DNA from: Bog-950 sp046329515 | Lineage (GTDB): Bacteria; Bacteroidota; Bacteroidia; Chitinophagales; LD1 | Length of the DNA: 64,000 nt | Assembly: GCA_046329515.1 (NCBI GenBank) | Contig: JAXLUM010000001.1 | Coordinates: 186,001 to 250,000 of the forward strand | Direction of reading: 5' to 3' | Shown: positions 9,895 to 17,990 of the stretch, piece by piece | Layout of the letters: each line of letters starts with the position of its first letter | Position numbering within the stretch: position 1 is the first letter of the stretch | Made by a program: the position numbers and the translations under genes | The notes under the pieces: generated by a model | What the model saw: the letters and a program-made list of their open reading frames with translations, nothing else | The model's database searches: none | Told to the model about the DNA's origin: nothing

Positions 9895-10425
9895 ATGCGT
9901 GTAATTCTTATTGTTTTGTTAGTAGTTGGTTTCGCCAACGTGCTTAATGCACAACAAACTCCTCGTTTTACAAAAATGCCTATTGGCAATTCAGGTGCGT
10001 ATGCCTATATGCCTGCCAAAGGCGACCCTGCAGAGTTTAGTTACAGCCAGGACAGCTCGAAGGTATTTACTATGAATGCCTCTTTTGATGATTACCTGTA
10101 CGATGTTATTTATATAGAATTTGCCCAGGCATTTGAAACCGATGAGCAGGTGGACGCGGTGCTGGTTTCGTACCTTGATTATTTAAAAACAGTGCTTAAA
10201 ACCACAAGCTGCGCAGGCTATGGTAAAGGCCATATACTTAGTACGCATAAGCAGGCACAAGGCGTTAAAGATTACTGTAAAGATGATGAGGGCAGCGAAT
10301 TGCAGCTAATGGGTTGGGCCGATAAACATTACCTAGCTGTATTGGTTATAACAGGTGATAAGCAATACCCCAACCAATCGGTTGTAGATATGTTTTTGAA
10401 CGGTATCCGTTTCCCGGGAGATTAA
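9895..10425 (+). CDS. Exported protein of unknown function
   Basis: A 176-residue protein with a signal peptide (about residues 1-19, ending NVLNAQ). I do not recognise a family. The mature part is a small alpha/beta-looking domain with FDDYLYDVIYIEFAQAF, a pair of cysteines (in TTSCAGYG and VKDYCKDD) that could form a disulfide, and a C-terminal strand-helix with DKHYLAVLVITGD. No lipobox and no T9SS sorting domain, so it is probably periplasmic. A TATATTTG box at 9857-9864 fits a Bacteroidota -7 element at a sensible distance from the ATG. It stands between the two-component pair and an FG-GAP cargo gene in the same direction. Confidence 0.7.
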   Translation: MRVILIVLLVVGFANVLNAQQTPRFTKMPIGNSGAYAYMPAKGDPAEFSYSQDSSKVFTMNASFDDYLYDVIYIEFAQAFETDEQVDAVLVSYLDYLKTVLKTTSCAGYGKGHILSTHKQAQGVKDYCKDDEGSELQLMGWADKHYLAVLVITGDKQYPNQSVVDMFLNGIRFPGD

Positions 10426-10469
10426 GGTAAGCGCAAGCTTTATTATCTTTATGCTTAGGGATTCAGATA

Positions 10470-12707
10470 ATGATGCGTGTAAGCCTTTTGTTTCTAATGC
10501 TTGTGTTGGGGTGTGCCTATGCCCAAACAGCCAAGTACCCCATAGTTAACCTGCCTGTAAAGAACTACAAACCTTTAGCCGGTAATGCCTGGGCAGGAGG
10601 CTTTAATGCACCTGAGTTTTCAGCAATAGATTTAAACGACGATGGCACTAAAGACCTTTTTGTGTTTGACCGTGCCGGAGAAAAATGTCTGACCTTTTTG
10701 AATGATGGTTCGCATAGCGATAGCGCTTTTCATTATGCGCCTGCGTACGAGCAGTTGTTTCCACCCTTAAAGGTATGGGCCGTGGTAGCAGATTATAACT
10801 ACGATGGTATTGGCGATTTATTTACTGCCCAAACGGGGGACGTAGTTGCAGGGCAACAAGTGCCACCGGGCATTAAAGTGTATAAAGGCAGCCGCATAAA
10901 CGGCAACCTTCATTTTGATGTGCTGCAATATGTATTGTATTACAAAGACCCTACACCTGCTAATTTATGGACTAACGGTTTAGGCGTGCCTGCCATAATT
11001 GATGTAAACCATGATGGCGACCTTGATGTGTTGACCTTTGATTTGTTTGGAACAGACATAGAGTATTACGAAAACCAAACCGTTGAATTAAGTCTGCCGG
11101 CAGATTCCATGCTATTTAACCTTACGAGTGGTTGTTGGGGCAATGTATATGTGGGCACCAGCGGCCTGAATGTAACCTTAAATGTAAGTTGTAAAAGCAA
11201 TGGCGGAAATATAAACGATGGAGCGCGGCATGGCGGCGCTACCTTGTGGCCTTTGGATGCTGAACGCGATGGAGATTGGGATGTTTTAATCAGTGAGTCG
11301 CACTCTGATTATATGTCGCTATTGACAAACGGTGGAGACAGCAACAGTGCGCATGTTAGCAGTATTGATACGTTTTGGCCGGGGTGTAACGCATCCGTTC
11401 ACCTGCCTTATTTTCCTGCGGCGTTCAGATTGGATGGGGATAATGACGTTGAAGAAGATTTGCTGATTGCACCCAATTTTGGCGGACAGGCTTTGGATGC
11501 CGATAACGTTTTACACTACCGTTACAGCAGTGGCAGTTGTAAGTACACTTTATACAGCGATTCGTTTTTAACCAACAGCATGCTTGATTTAGGAACGGAT
11601 AGCAAGGCTGTTTTTTTTGACTATGATGGAGATGGGCTAATGGATATACTCTGCGGCAATTACCAAAGATATAACCCGATTGTTGCGGCTGCTTCGCAGG
11701 TAGCTTTATTCAGAAATACAGGCAGTGCCACTGCCCCTGCTTTTGAATTACTTACGGATGATTTTGCGGGCCTATCGGCTTATCATACCAATGCAGGCAG
11801 CTTGGCCTTGAGTCCGGCGTTTGGCGATTTGGACGGCGATGGTAAAAAAGATATGGTGGTTGGCGATGCTAATGGCGACCTGCATTATTTTAAAAATAAC
11901 GGAACCGGCTTAACTGCTTTTGCAGTAATGACGGAGCCCTACTTTGATAGTTTGCATGTTAACGGTTTTGCATCGCCTTTTATTTATGACTTAAACAATG
12001 ATGGCTTAAACGACCTGGTAGTGGGCAGGAAGGATGGTAAGTTCAGCTATTATGAAAACTATGGCACCGCCGGTGCACCTCAGTTTATACGCGATTCGGT
12101 TAATTCTTTTTTTGGGGAAATAGATGTGCGCATGGGCTTGAGCGCTGATGGTTATAGTTATCCTTTTATCAGTGATGATAGCAGCGGCAACATTTATTTG
12201 TACGCAGGCAGTGAGCAAGGGGTGGTGGTAAAATATTTGGTTGATACCACAAAGTTGAAAAGCGGTGCATTTGCATTGCTTGATTCAAACGTATTGAACT
12301 ACGATGCCGGTGGCAGAGTTACAATGCATATGGCAGATTTAAACGGCGATGGTAAAGCGGAGTATTTGCTGGGTAATGCCCGTGGAGGAATGCAGTTGTT
12401 CAGTGAAACGGTGTGGGATTCGAGTGTGATATTAAACAACCGAAACATTGAACTTTCAGGAGGGGGGATGAGGCTTTTTCCAAACCCCGCCAATGACCAG
12501 GTAAACATTGCCTTAGCAGACGAAGACTTTAGAGATAAACCTATAATTCAGATTTTTTCAATGAATGGCCAAAGGGTAGATATGTCTTTTTCAGTAACCA
12601 ATAACAGTGTATTGCTATACACGAATAAGGCGCCCAATGGGGTTTATGTAATTCAAATTTTTACTGAAAAACGGCTTTACTCCTCAAGGTTTATCGTAGT
12701 TCATTGA
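10470..12707 (+). CDS. FG-GAP/VCBS repeat T9SS cargo protein
   Basis: A 745-residue surface protein with signal peptide (residues 1-18, ending CAYAQ). At least seven Ca-binding FG-GAP/VCBS loops of the form DxNxDGxxDL are visible, for example DLNDDGTKDLFV, DYNYDGIGDLFT, DVNHDGDLDVLT, DYDGDGLMDILC, DLDGDGKKDMVV, DLNNDGLNDLVV and DLNGDGKAEYLL. These predict a beta-propeller. The C-terminal 80 residues are a T9SS type A sorting domain (LFPNPANDQVNIAL, then SMNGQRV, then APNGVYVIQI, then SSRFIVV). Such proteins are usually adhesins or glycan/protein-binding surface proteins; the ligand is unknown. Two consecutive ATGs (10470, 10473) may start it. Confidence 0.9.
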   Translation: MMRVSLLFLMLVLGCAYAQTAKYPIVNLPVKNYKPLAGNAWAGGFNAPEFSAIDLNDDGTKDLFVFDRAGEKCLTFLNDGSHSDSAFHYAPAYEQLFPPLKVWAVVADYNYDGIGDLFTAQTGDVVAGQQVPPGIKVYKGSRINGNLHFDVLQYVLYYKDPTPANLWTNGLGVPAIIDVNHDGDLDVLTFDLFGTDIEYYENQTVELSLPADSMLFNLTSGCWGNVYVGTSGLNVTLNVSCKSNGGNINDGARHGGATLWPLDAERDGDWDVLISESHSDYMSLLTNGGDSNSAHVSSIDTFWPGCNASVHLPYFPAAFRLDGDNDVEEDLLIAPNFGGQALDADNVLHYRYSSGSCKYTLYSDSFLTNSMLDLGTDSKAVFFDYDGDGLMDILCGNYQRYNPIVAAASQVALFRNTGSATAPAFELLTDDFAGLSAYHTNAGSLALSPAFGDLDGDGKKDMVVGDANGDLHYFKNNGTGLTAFAVMTEPYFDSLHVNGFASPFIYDLNNDGLNDLVVGRKDGKFSYYENYGTAGAPQFIRDSVNSFFGEIDVRMGLSADGYSYPFISDDSSGNIYLYAGSEQGVVVKYLVDTTKLKSGAFALLDSNVLNYDAGGRVTMHMADLNGDGKAEYLLGNARGGMQLFSETVWDSSVILNNRNIELSGGGMRLFPNPANDQVNIALADEDFRDKPIIQIFSMNGQRVDMSFSVTNNSVLLYTNKAPNGVYVIQIFTEKRLYSSRFIVVH

Positions 12708-12807
12708 TTTTCATATTGTTTGAAGGGGTAGAATTTTTTCCGTTTCACCCTATCGGGGGATGGTTTTAGCGTAACAACATGCCGATGTTTACGTTAAAGT
12801 TATAACA

Positions 12808-13482
12808 ATGACCCCAAGAAAATCTGCCGCCCTTATAGCCCTGTTAGTGCTGTTTGTATTTAGCGCGTTTGCCGGAAGTAATGTGCCTGTTGATGCTAAC
12901 AGCGGAGAAGTGATATACAAGCAAACTTTTAAGCTGAACACCAAATTAAGCGATGAGGCAATTTATGAGCTGGCGCAAAACTGGTTTACTGAAGGGGCTG
13001 AGAAGTTTACCCGTGAGAACGAGGCCGTGCCGGTTGAAAGCAACCAACAAAAAAATAAGCAGATAGTTGACCAGGCCTTTGATAATTCTATTCCGTTGCA
13101 AAGCGTTGACCCGGATTCGAAGAGAATTGCAGCGCGCGGTTTGGTGAAGTACGCAGGCTCAAGCACTTCTTTTATACACCTTCTTTACATTGAGTATTAC
13201 ATTGTATTGGAAGTAAAGAACCATGAACTTGTTGCTACTATAAGCAAGCTGAAGTACCACCACATAAACAGAAAGACCTACGCGCCAATGGCTATTTACA
13301 ACTGGAGCAATAGCCGCCCTTGTGATGCTGCTGATAGCTTTGAACATTTAGTAACTAACCAGAATAACACTGATGAAATAGGTAAGCTTTGCAGCTTTTT
13401 GAATGATGACGTTGAGAACCTGTTTGGCGACCTGCGCGCGCTGCTGAAAGAAAAGAATGCCCTTAGCAGCAGCGAAAGCTAA
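12808..13482 (+). CDS. DUF4468-like exported protein (paralogue)
   Basis: A 224-residue protein with signal peptide (residues 1-22, ending FSAFAG). The body matches the protein at 4738-5475 segment by segment: IYKQTFKLNTKLSDEAIYELAQNW against YKQTIKLGAKVKPEDVYSLAETW, then a QKNKQIVDQAFDNS helix and ARGLVKYAGSSTSF. It therefore belongs to the same DUF4468-like family of unknown function. It lacks the Ser/Lys-rich tail of its paralogue. No operon partner is obvious: about 100 bases separate it from the cargo gene upstream and 200 from the lipoprotein downstream. Confidence 0.68.
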   Translation: MTPRKSAALIALLVLFVFSAFAGSNVPVDANSGEVIYKQTFKLNTKLSDEAIYELAQNWFTEGAEKFTRENEAVPVESNQQKNKQIVDQAFDNSIPLQSVDPDSKRIAARGLVKYAGSSTSFIHLLYIEYYIVLEVKNHELVATISKLKYHHINRKTYAPMAIYNWSNSRPCDAADSFEHLVTNQNNTDEIGKLCSFLNDDVENLFGDLRALLKEKNALSSSES

Positions 13483-13608
13483 TCATCCTATTCCCGCCTT
13501 TCTCCCTTTTAATCAAGTAATTAACGTATTGTCGTACGGCCGATACGTGCGCTCGTTATACTTTAGGGCCTAATCTTAGCCAAGGCCGGATTTTAAAAAC
13601 TCATCTTA

Positions 13609-13636
13609 TTGGATTTTTAAAAATATTGTATTTTTA
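13609..13636 (+). promoter_or_regulatory. Candidate promoter of the acidic lipoprotein gene
   Basis: A TTG (13609-13611) and a TATTTTTA box (13629-13636) are separated by 17 bases, close to the Bacteroidota pattern of TTTG and TAnnTTTG. They lie about 50 bases before the ATG at 13685. Inference from pattern only. Confidence 0.35.
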
Positions 13637-13684
13637 CAGTAACTAGTAAATTATATTAAACAGGCTTCATCAAATCCCCCTGAT

Positions 13685-14401
13685 ATGACTGCAACAAAAA
13701 AAGTGTTCTTCACCCCTATAATAGTGGCTTTCCTTATTATGGGTTTATTAACGTCCTGCAAAAAGGAAGTAAATAATGTTACAACAACTAATAATCCTAA
13801 TTCATCTTATTTTCTGAAAGGAAACTTGGGGGGTGAAAGCATAGAGTTAACTGCACCCAACAGTTTTTATACTGATGAAACGGTAGTTGATAATGAGGAC
13901 AGCGAACATTGCGGGGAACACCATGGCCCAAGCCACCCTGAAGGAGATAATGATGGCGATGAGTTAGGCGGTGATGGCGATAACGATGAAGATGACATGG
14001 CGGTTATTACTTCAGGCAGCAGTTGGAATACTACAGGCGCTAATAATAAAATGCTTACACAAGGCACTATTGAAGTGCGCGGCCTGGTAGTGCGTATTTG
14101 GGTTAACCCTGCCAAAGCACAATCCTATTTTAACTTGTTTACCCCCGGCATACATAGCTTTGCTTATGAAAACGGCGCTAAAGCCGGTGCATATGTAACC
14201 GTGCGCGATAGTAATGGTGTGTTGTGGACCTCAAAAGGAGCGCAGGAAGGCAGTACATTTGAAGTATTAACCCGCAGCGAATTGAAAGGCAACTATACAA
14301 CCGTAACCGGTGTAGTAAATTGTAAACTGTACGATAACAAGGGGAATGTTAAGCAGTTTACCAATGGCGCATTCAGCGCTAATGTTGGTATAGCTAATTA
14401 G
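13685..14401 (+). CDS. Lipoprotein with acidic Asp/Glu/Gly-rich loop
   Basis: A 238-residue lipoprotein. The N-terminus is basic then hydrophobic and ends in the lipobox LLTSC (Cys about residue 25) followed by KKE. Residues about 72-105 are extremely acidic and His/Gly-rich (EHCGEHHGPSHPEGDN, then GDELGGDGDNDEDD), which looks like a flexible or divalent-cation-binding loop. The rest (about 110-238) appears to be a beta-sandwich (TQGTIEVRGLVVRIWV, FNLFTPGIHSFAYENG, YVTVRDSNGVLWTS, GNYTTVTGVVNCKLYDN), like small Bacteroidota outer-membrane lipoproteins. I recognise no named family. It overlaps the convergent comF-like gene by 4 bases. Confidence 0.75.
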   Translation: MTATKKVFFTPIIVAFLIMGLLTSCKKEVNNVTTTNNPNSSYFLKGNLGGESIELTAPNSFYTDETVVDNEDSEHCGEHHGPSHPEGDNDGDELGGDGDNDEDDMAVITSGSSWNTTGANNKMLTQGTIEVRGLVVRIWVNPAKAQSYFNLFTPGIHSFAYENGAKAGAYVTVRDSNGVLWTSKGAQEGSTFEVLTRSELKGNYTTVTGVVNCKLYDNKGNVKQFTNGAFSANVGIAN

Positions 14402-15108
14402 TAGCGTGCGGCTGCTGCTATAGCCGCAAAACTTACACGGGTATTATTTACAGTTAATATTGTTTTAAGGCAGGCTTCGGCGGTGGCGCCGGTAGTAACC
14501 ACATCATCTACTAAAAGTATGTGTTTGCCTGCCAGCTGCTTCTCTTCTTTAACAGCAAAAATTTCAGCAACGTTATTGTAGCGGTCAAATCGCGATTGCG
14601 TGGTTTGCGAAATGTTTTCGTGCACACGTTCCAGAGCTGTAAAAGATACTTTAGTACCGATGCTTTCCGCTATAGCTGTGGCAAAGGTGCTGCATTGGTT
14701 ATAGCCCCGCTTGCGTTCCTTTTTCCAGTGCAAGGGTACGGGAACAACAAGGTCAACGTTTTTTATTACTGAAGCAGGTTCGCTCATTCTTGTGCCGAAC
14801 AGTTCACCAATGGCTTTTCCAATTTCCTGGCGGCCTTTGTATTTAAGGTTATGCAGTAATTCCTGTACGGGCCCTTCTTTACGGAACTGATAAAAGGCGG
14901 CTGCCCCTTGCAGTGGTATACGGCCGGTAAAACGTTTAGTCAGTGCGTTTTCAGAATCAACAATATTGTTGGTTTGAGGCAAGTCAGCTTCGCAATTTCG
15001 GCAAATAAATTCTTCCTGCTTTAACAGTGCCTGCCGGCAGCAAATGCAGGTGCGCGGGTAAAACAGCGCTATAACATCAGCAATAAGAGTTTGTGCAAGG
15101 GTTGCCAT
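14398..15108 (-). CDS. ComF family phosphoribosyltransferase-like protein
   Basis: A 236-residue ComF-type protein linked to natural transformation. The N-terminus carries a four-cysteine zinc-finger pattern (PRTCICC and FICRNC at about 20-39). The C-terminal half is a phosphoribosyltransferase fold with the PRPP-binding loop ILLVDDVVTTGAT at about residues 200-212 and an upstream VPLHWKKERKRGYNQ segment typical of ComF. Its ATG (15108) overlaps the stop of the exonuclease gene as ATGA, so I use this start and not the TTG 3 bases upstream. ComEC lies close by on the other strand, consistent with a DNA-uptake role, although ComF's exact activity is not settled. Confidence 0.9.
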   Translation of the reverse strand: MATLAQTLIADVIALFYPRTCICCRQALLKQEEFICRNCEADLPQTNNIVDSENALTKRFTGRIPLQGAAAFYQFRKEGPVQELLHNLKYKGRQEIGKAIGELFGTRMSEPASVIKNVDLVVPVPLHWKKERKRGYNQCSTFATAIAESIGTKVSFTALERVHENISQTTQSRFDRYNNVAEIFAVKEEKQLAGKHILLVDDVVTTGATAEACLKTILTVNNTRVSFAAIAAAARY

Positions 15109-15842
15109 CAACTAACAATTAGCACTTCCTCATTGGTAAGCAGTTGCGGGTTGCCTTTAAAACGCAACAGCAAGCGGGCCACGGTAATTACATCTTTCTG
15201 GCAGTAGTTTACAATTCTATCAAGGCCTTTTTCCTGCCAATAAACGCGGCAAACATCCTTGCCTTCTATTTCATCTTTTGGTGTAGGTATACCCAACACT
15301 TCTGCTAACAATTTAAGCGAGGTGTAATTTTTATAATCACCAAAACGCCATAAGTGCAGGGTGTCTATGCTGCTAACTTCCCAAGGGCGTTTGCCCGAAA
15401 TATCAAGGGTGTCTGGTAATGGCAAGCCCTGTATCAATAAACGCCGACAGATAAACGGAATGTCGAATTCCTTGATGTTGTGCCCGCAAAACTGAAAACG
15501 TTCAGGGTCTGCAAAGCTTTTATTCAGCAAGCCTACAAAATCCTGCAGCAAGGCTTTTTCATCATCGCCGGCAAACGATTTGATGCGGAATTGGCGCTTG
15601 CCCGAAGCTTTGTCAAAAAAGAAGAAACCTAAGCTGATACAAACTATTTTGGCGAACTCGGCATAAACACCTGCGCGTTTCAGGTAACCATCCGCAGCCG
15701 ATTCATTTTCTGCTCTAAGTGTGGCGTGCTTAACCGCCCAAAGCTCCTTCATGGCAGGCGATAGCTCCTCATGTGTGCAATAACAGGGCACGGTTTCAAT
15801 ATCAATAAAAAGCAGGTTGTGAATATTGATGTAGGGTAGCAC
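15108..15842 (-). CDS. PolB-like 3'-5' exonuclease (DEDDy type)
   Basis: A 244-residue predicted 3'-5' exonuclease of the PolB exonuclease-like family. Motif I is LLFIDIETVP (Asp/Glu pair near residues 14-16), motif II is FCGHNIKEFDIPF, and motif III is YCQKDVITVARLLLRF with the last Asp. The order and spacing match the DEDD superfamily, with Tyr four residues before the last Asp, so the DEDDy subtype. It begins with GTG at 15842. Its stop overlaps the comF start (ATGA), so the two are one unit; the divergent comEC starts 40 bases away. A DNA-processing role is likely, with the precise substrate unknown. Confidence 0.85.
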   Translation of the reverse strand: MLPYINIHNLLFIDIETVPCYCTHEELSPAMKELWAVKHATLRAENESAADGYLKRAGVYAEFAKIVCISLGFFFFDKASGKRQFRIKSFAGDDEKALLQDFVGLLNKSFADPERFQFCGHNIKEFDIPFICRRLLIQGLPLPDTLDISGKRPWEVSSIDTLHLWRFGDYKNYTSLKLLAEVLGIPTPKDEIEGKDVCRVYWQEKGLDRIVNYCQKDVITVARLLLRFKGNPQLLTNEEVLIVS

Positions 15843-15881
15843 GCTTATAAGTTCAGATTAAAATTAAATTTAGAAAGTAAA

Positions 15882-17990
15882 ATGAGAAACCCCTTTAGTA
15901 CCATACCCATGTTGCGTATTTGGCTGGCCATGGCTATGGGCGTTGGCCTGCAAATGGTTTTAGCAAGGTGGGGTGTGGTTTTCCCTGCCTTTAGTATAGC
16001 AGCAGTAGCCCTTTGTGTGCTTGGCGTACTTTGTTTAATTACTATACGGCAGTTGAGTATCGAAAAGCAGTTTAAATTACAGCTAACAGAAGGTGTTTTA
16101 GTGTCGGTTTCGCTTGTTGCTTTAGGCTATGCATTGGCGTGGAACTACAGCGATAAGAACGACACCCGATTTTTCGCACCGTATTTACAGAAGGAAACCG
16201 CCACAGTGGTAAGAATTACAGAGCCGCCTGTGCAAAAGGCAAAAATCGTAAACGCTGTAGCTGAGGTATTAGAAATTGGCCACGATACTGCTTATGCAAA
16301 TCTGCAAGGGAAAATAGCTTTGAGTTTTTTAAAAGATAGCACAAGCCTTAATCTGCATTACGGCGATGTTTTGGCGGTGCAGGCAAAGATTGAACCCTTT
16401 GATGAACCCAAGAACCCGGAGGAGTTTAACTACAAGCAATATCAGGCAAACAAAAACATTTTCTACCGCGCTTTTTTAGTGCAAGGTGATTGGAAGGTAA
16501 TTCAAAGCGATGCGGGCAATCCGTTTTTTGCCGGCATTTACCATTTACGCGAGCGCTTGTTGCAGGTAATAAATGTTTATGTAAAAGACGAAAATGACTT
16601 TGGCGTGGCCACGGCTATAATGCTGGGTTACCGCGATTACGTTAATGCGGATATACTACAGGCTTACGGCAGCAGCGGTGCGCTGCATGTGCTAAGCGTT
16701 AGCGGTCTGCACGTAGGCGTACTGTTTATGATGCTGAATTTTTTGCTGGGCTGGCTGGATAAAAAAGGGCGCAACTATGTAATAGGTAAGGCGATATTTA
16801 TTATAGGTTTTATATGGGCGTATGCTTGCTTAACAGGGCTGTGTCCTTCCGTTTTGCGCTCTGCTTTGATGTTTAGCATGATGCAGGTGGGTATGGTATT
16901 CCGGAGGGATGTAAGCATTTATAATGTGGTAGCCTCTACCGCCCTATTGCTAATGCTGTTTAACCCGTATATAATAACGGATGTTGGTTTTCAGCTGAGT
17001 TACCTGGCAGTGTTAGGTATTGTTTTTCTGCAACCGAAAATTTATGCCTTGCTTGCTTTTAAAACCAAGGCTGCGGATTGGATGTGGAAGCTAACAGCTG
17101 TTTCTATTGCCGCGCAAGTAGCGACATTCCCGGTATCCATTTACTACTTCCACCAATTCCCAAACCTTTTCTTGTTTTCAAACCTGTTGGTTATACCATT
17201 AAGTGATGGAATACTAATAGCAGGTATGGTCATGTTTTTAGTGCAATGGATACCGGGGCTAAATGCGTTAAGCGGCTTTTGCTTTAAATGGCTTTTATGG
17301 GCCATGAACCATTTTATTTTCTGGATAGACAGTTTGCCTTTTGCGCAAAGCACAGGGTTAAGCTTTACCGGCTATGAAATGATTCTGCTGTATGCTGTGT
17401 TGCTGTTGCTATGCTGGTTATGGGTGGAACAGCGGCCAAGAGTTGCTGTACTTACAACCGCACTGGCCTTTTTACTTTGTTGTTCCTTCTCTTTGGATAG
17501 AGTAAAGGATGTAAGACAACGTGAGATAATTGTTTACTGCGTAAAAGGAAAGAAAGCCATTGGCTTTTTAAATGGTAAAACCTTAGTTCGCGATTTTGAT
17601 GATGGACTGTTAGCAGATGAGAGGACTCTGCAATATTATGTGCGGCCCCATTTGTGGAAGCATGGAATTATGGAAACTGTTCCACTTGATGGTGCATTAA
17701 GTCTGCCCTTCGGAAAACTGGTTGAGTTTGAAGGTAAAAGGGTTTTGATAGTTGATAAGGAAGTTATAGGTAACACACCGAAGCAAAAATTAAAAGTGGA
17801 TGTGTGCATTATATCGCAAAGCCCCAAGCTTTATATAACAAAACTAAAGGCTGTAATAGATTGCGATATGCTTGTGTTTGACAGCAGCAATAGCCACAAG
17901 CAGGTAAAATACTGGCAGAAAGACTGCGAAGAGTTGCAGCAGCCTTATTATGATGTAAGCGCGCAAGGAGCTTATATTATGGAACTTTAG
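15882..17990 (+). CDS. ComEC/Rec2 family DNA-uptake channel
   Basis: A 702-residue inner-membrane protein. Three N-terminal helices flank a DUF4131-type OB-like periplasmic domain (about 85-200, with LNLHYGDVLAVQAKIEPF and NPEEFNYKQYQANKNIFY). The Competence domain follows (about 225-495) with the signature ALHVLSVSGLHVG and CLTGLCPSVLRSALMF. The C-terminal 190 residues (about 515-702) are soluble but show no HxHxDH metallo-beta-lactamase motif, unlike Gram-positive ComEC. It should carry single-stranded DNA across the inner membrane during transformation. It is divergent from the exonuclease-comF unit and overlaps the convergent LRR gene by 4 bases. Confidence 0.9.
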   Translation: MRNPFSTIPMLRIWLAMAMGVGLQMVLARWGVVFPAFSIAAVALCVLGVLCLITIRQLSIEKQFKLQLTEGVLVSVSLVALGYALAWNYSDKNDTRFFAPYLQKETATVVRITEPPVQKAKIVNAVAEVLEIGHDTAYANLQGKIALSFLKDSTSLNLHYGDVLAVQAKIEPFDEPKNPEEFNYKQYQANKNIFYRAFLVQGDWKVIQSDAGNPFFAGIYHLRERLLQVINVYVKDENDFGVATAIMLGYRDYVNADILQAYGSSGALHVLSVSGLHVGVLFMMLNFLLGWLDKKGRNYVIGKAIFIIGFIWAYACLTGLCPSVLRSALMFSMMQVGMVFRRDVSIYNVVASTALLLMLFNPYIITDVGFQLSYLAVLGIVFLQPKIYALLAFKTKAADWMWKLTAVSIAAQVATFPVSIYYFHQFPNLFLFSNLLVIPLSDGILIAGMVMFLVQWIPGLNALSGFCFKWLLWAMNHFIFWIDSLPFAQSTGLSFTGYEMILLYAVLLLLCWLWVEQRPRVAVLTTALAFLLCCSFSLDRVKDVRQREIIVYCVKGKKAIGFLNGKTLVRDFDDGLLADERTLQYYVRPHLWKHGIMETVPLDGALSLPFGKLVEFEGKRVLIVDKEVIGNTPKQKLKVDVCIISQSPKLYITKLKAVIDCDMLVFDSSNSHKQVKYWQKDCEELQQPYYDVSAQGAYIMEL

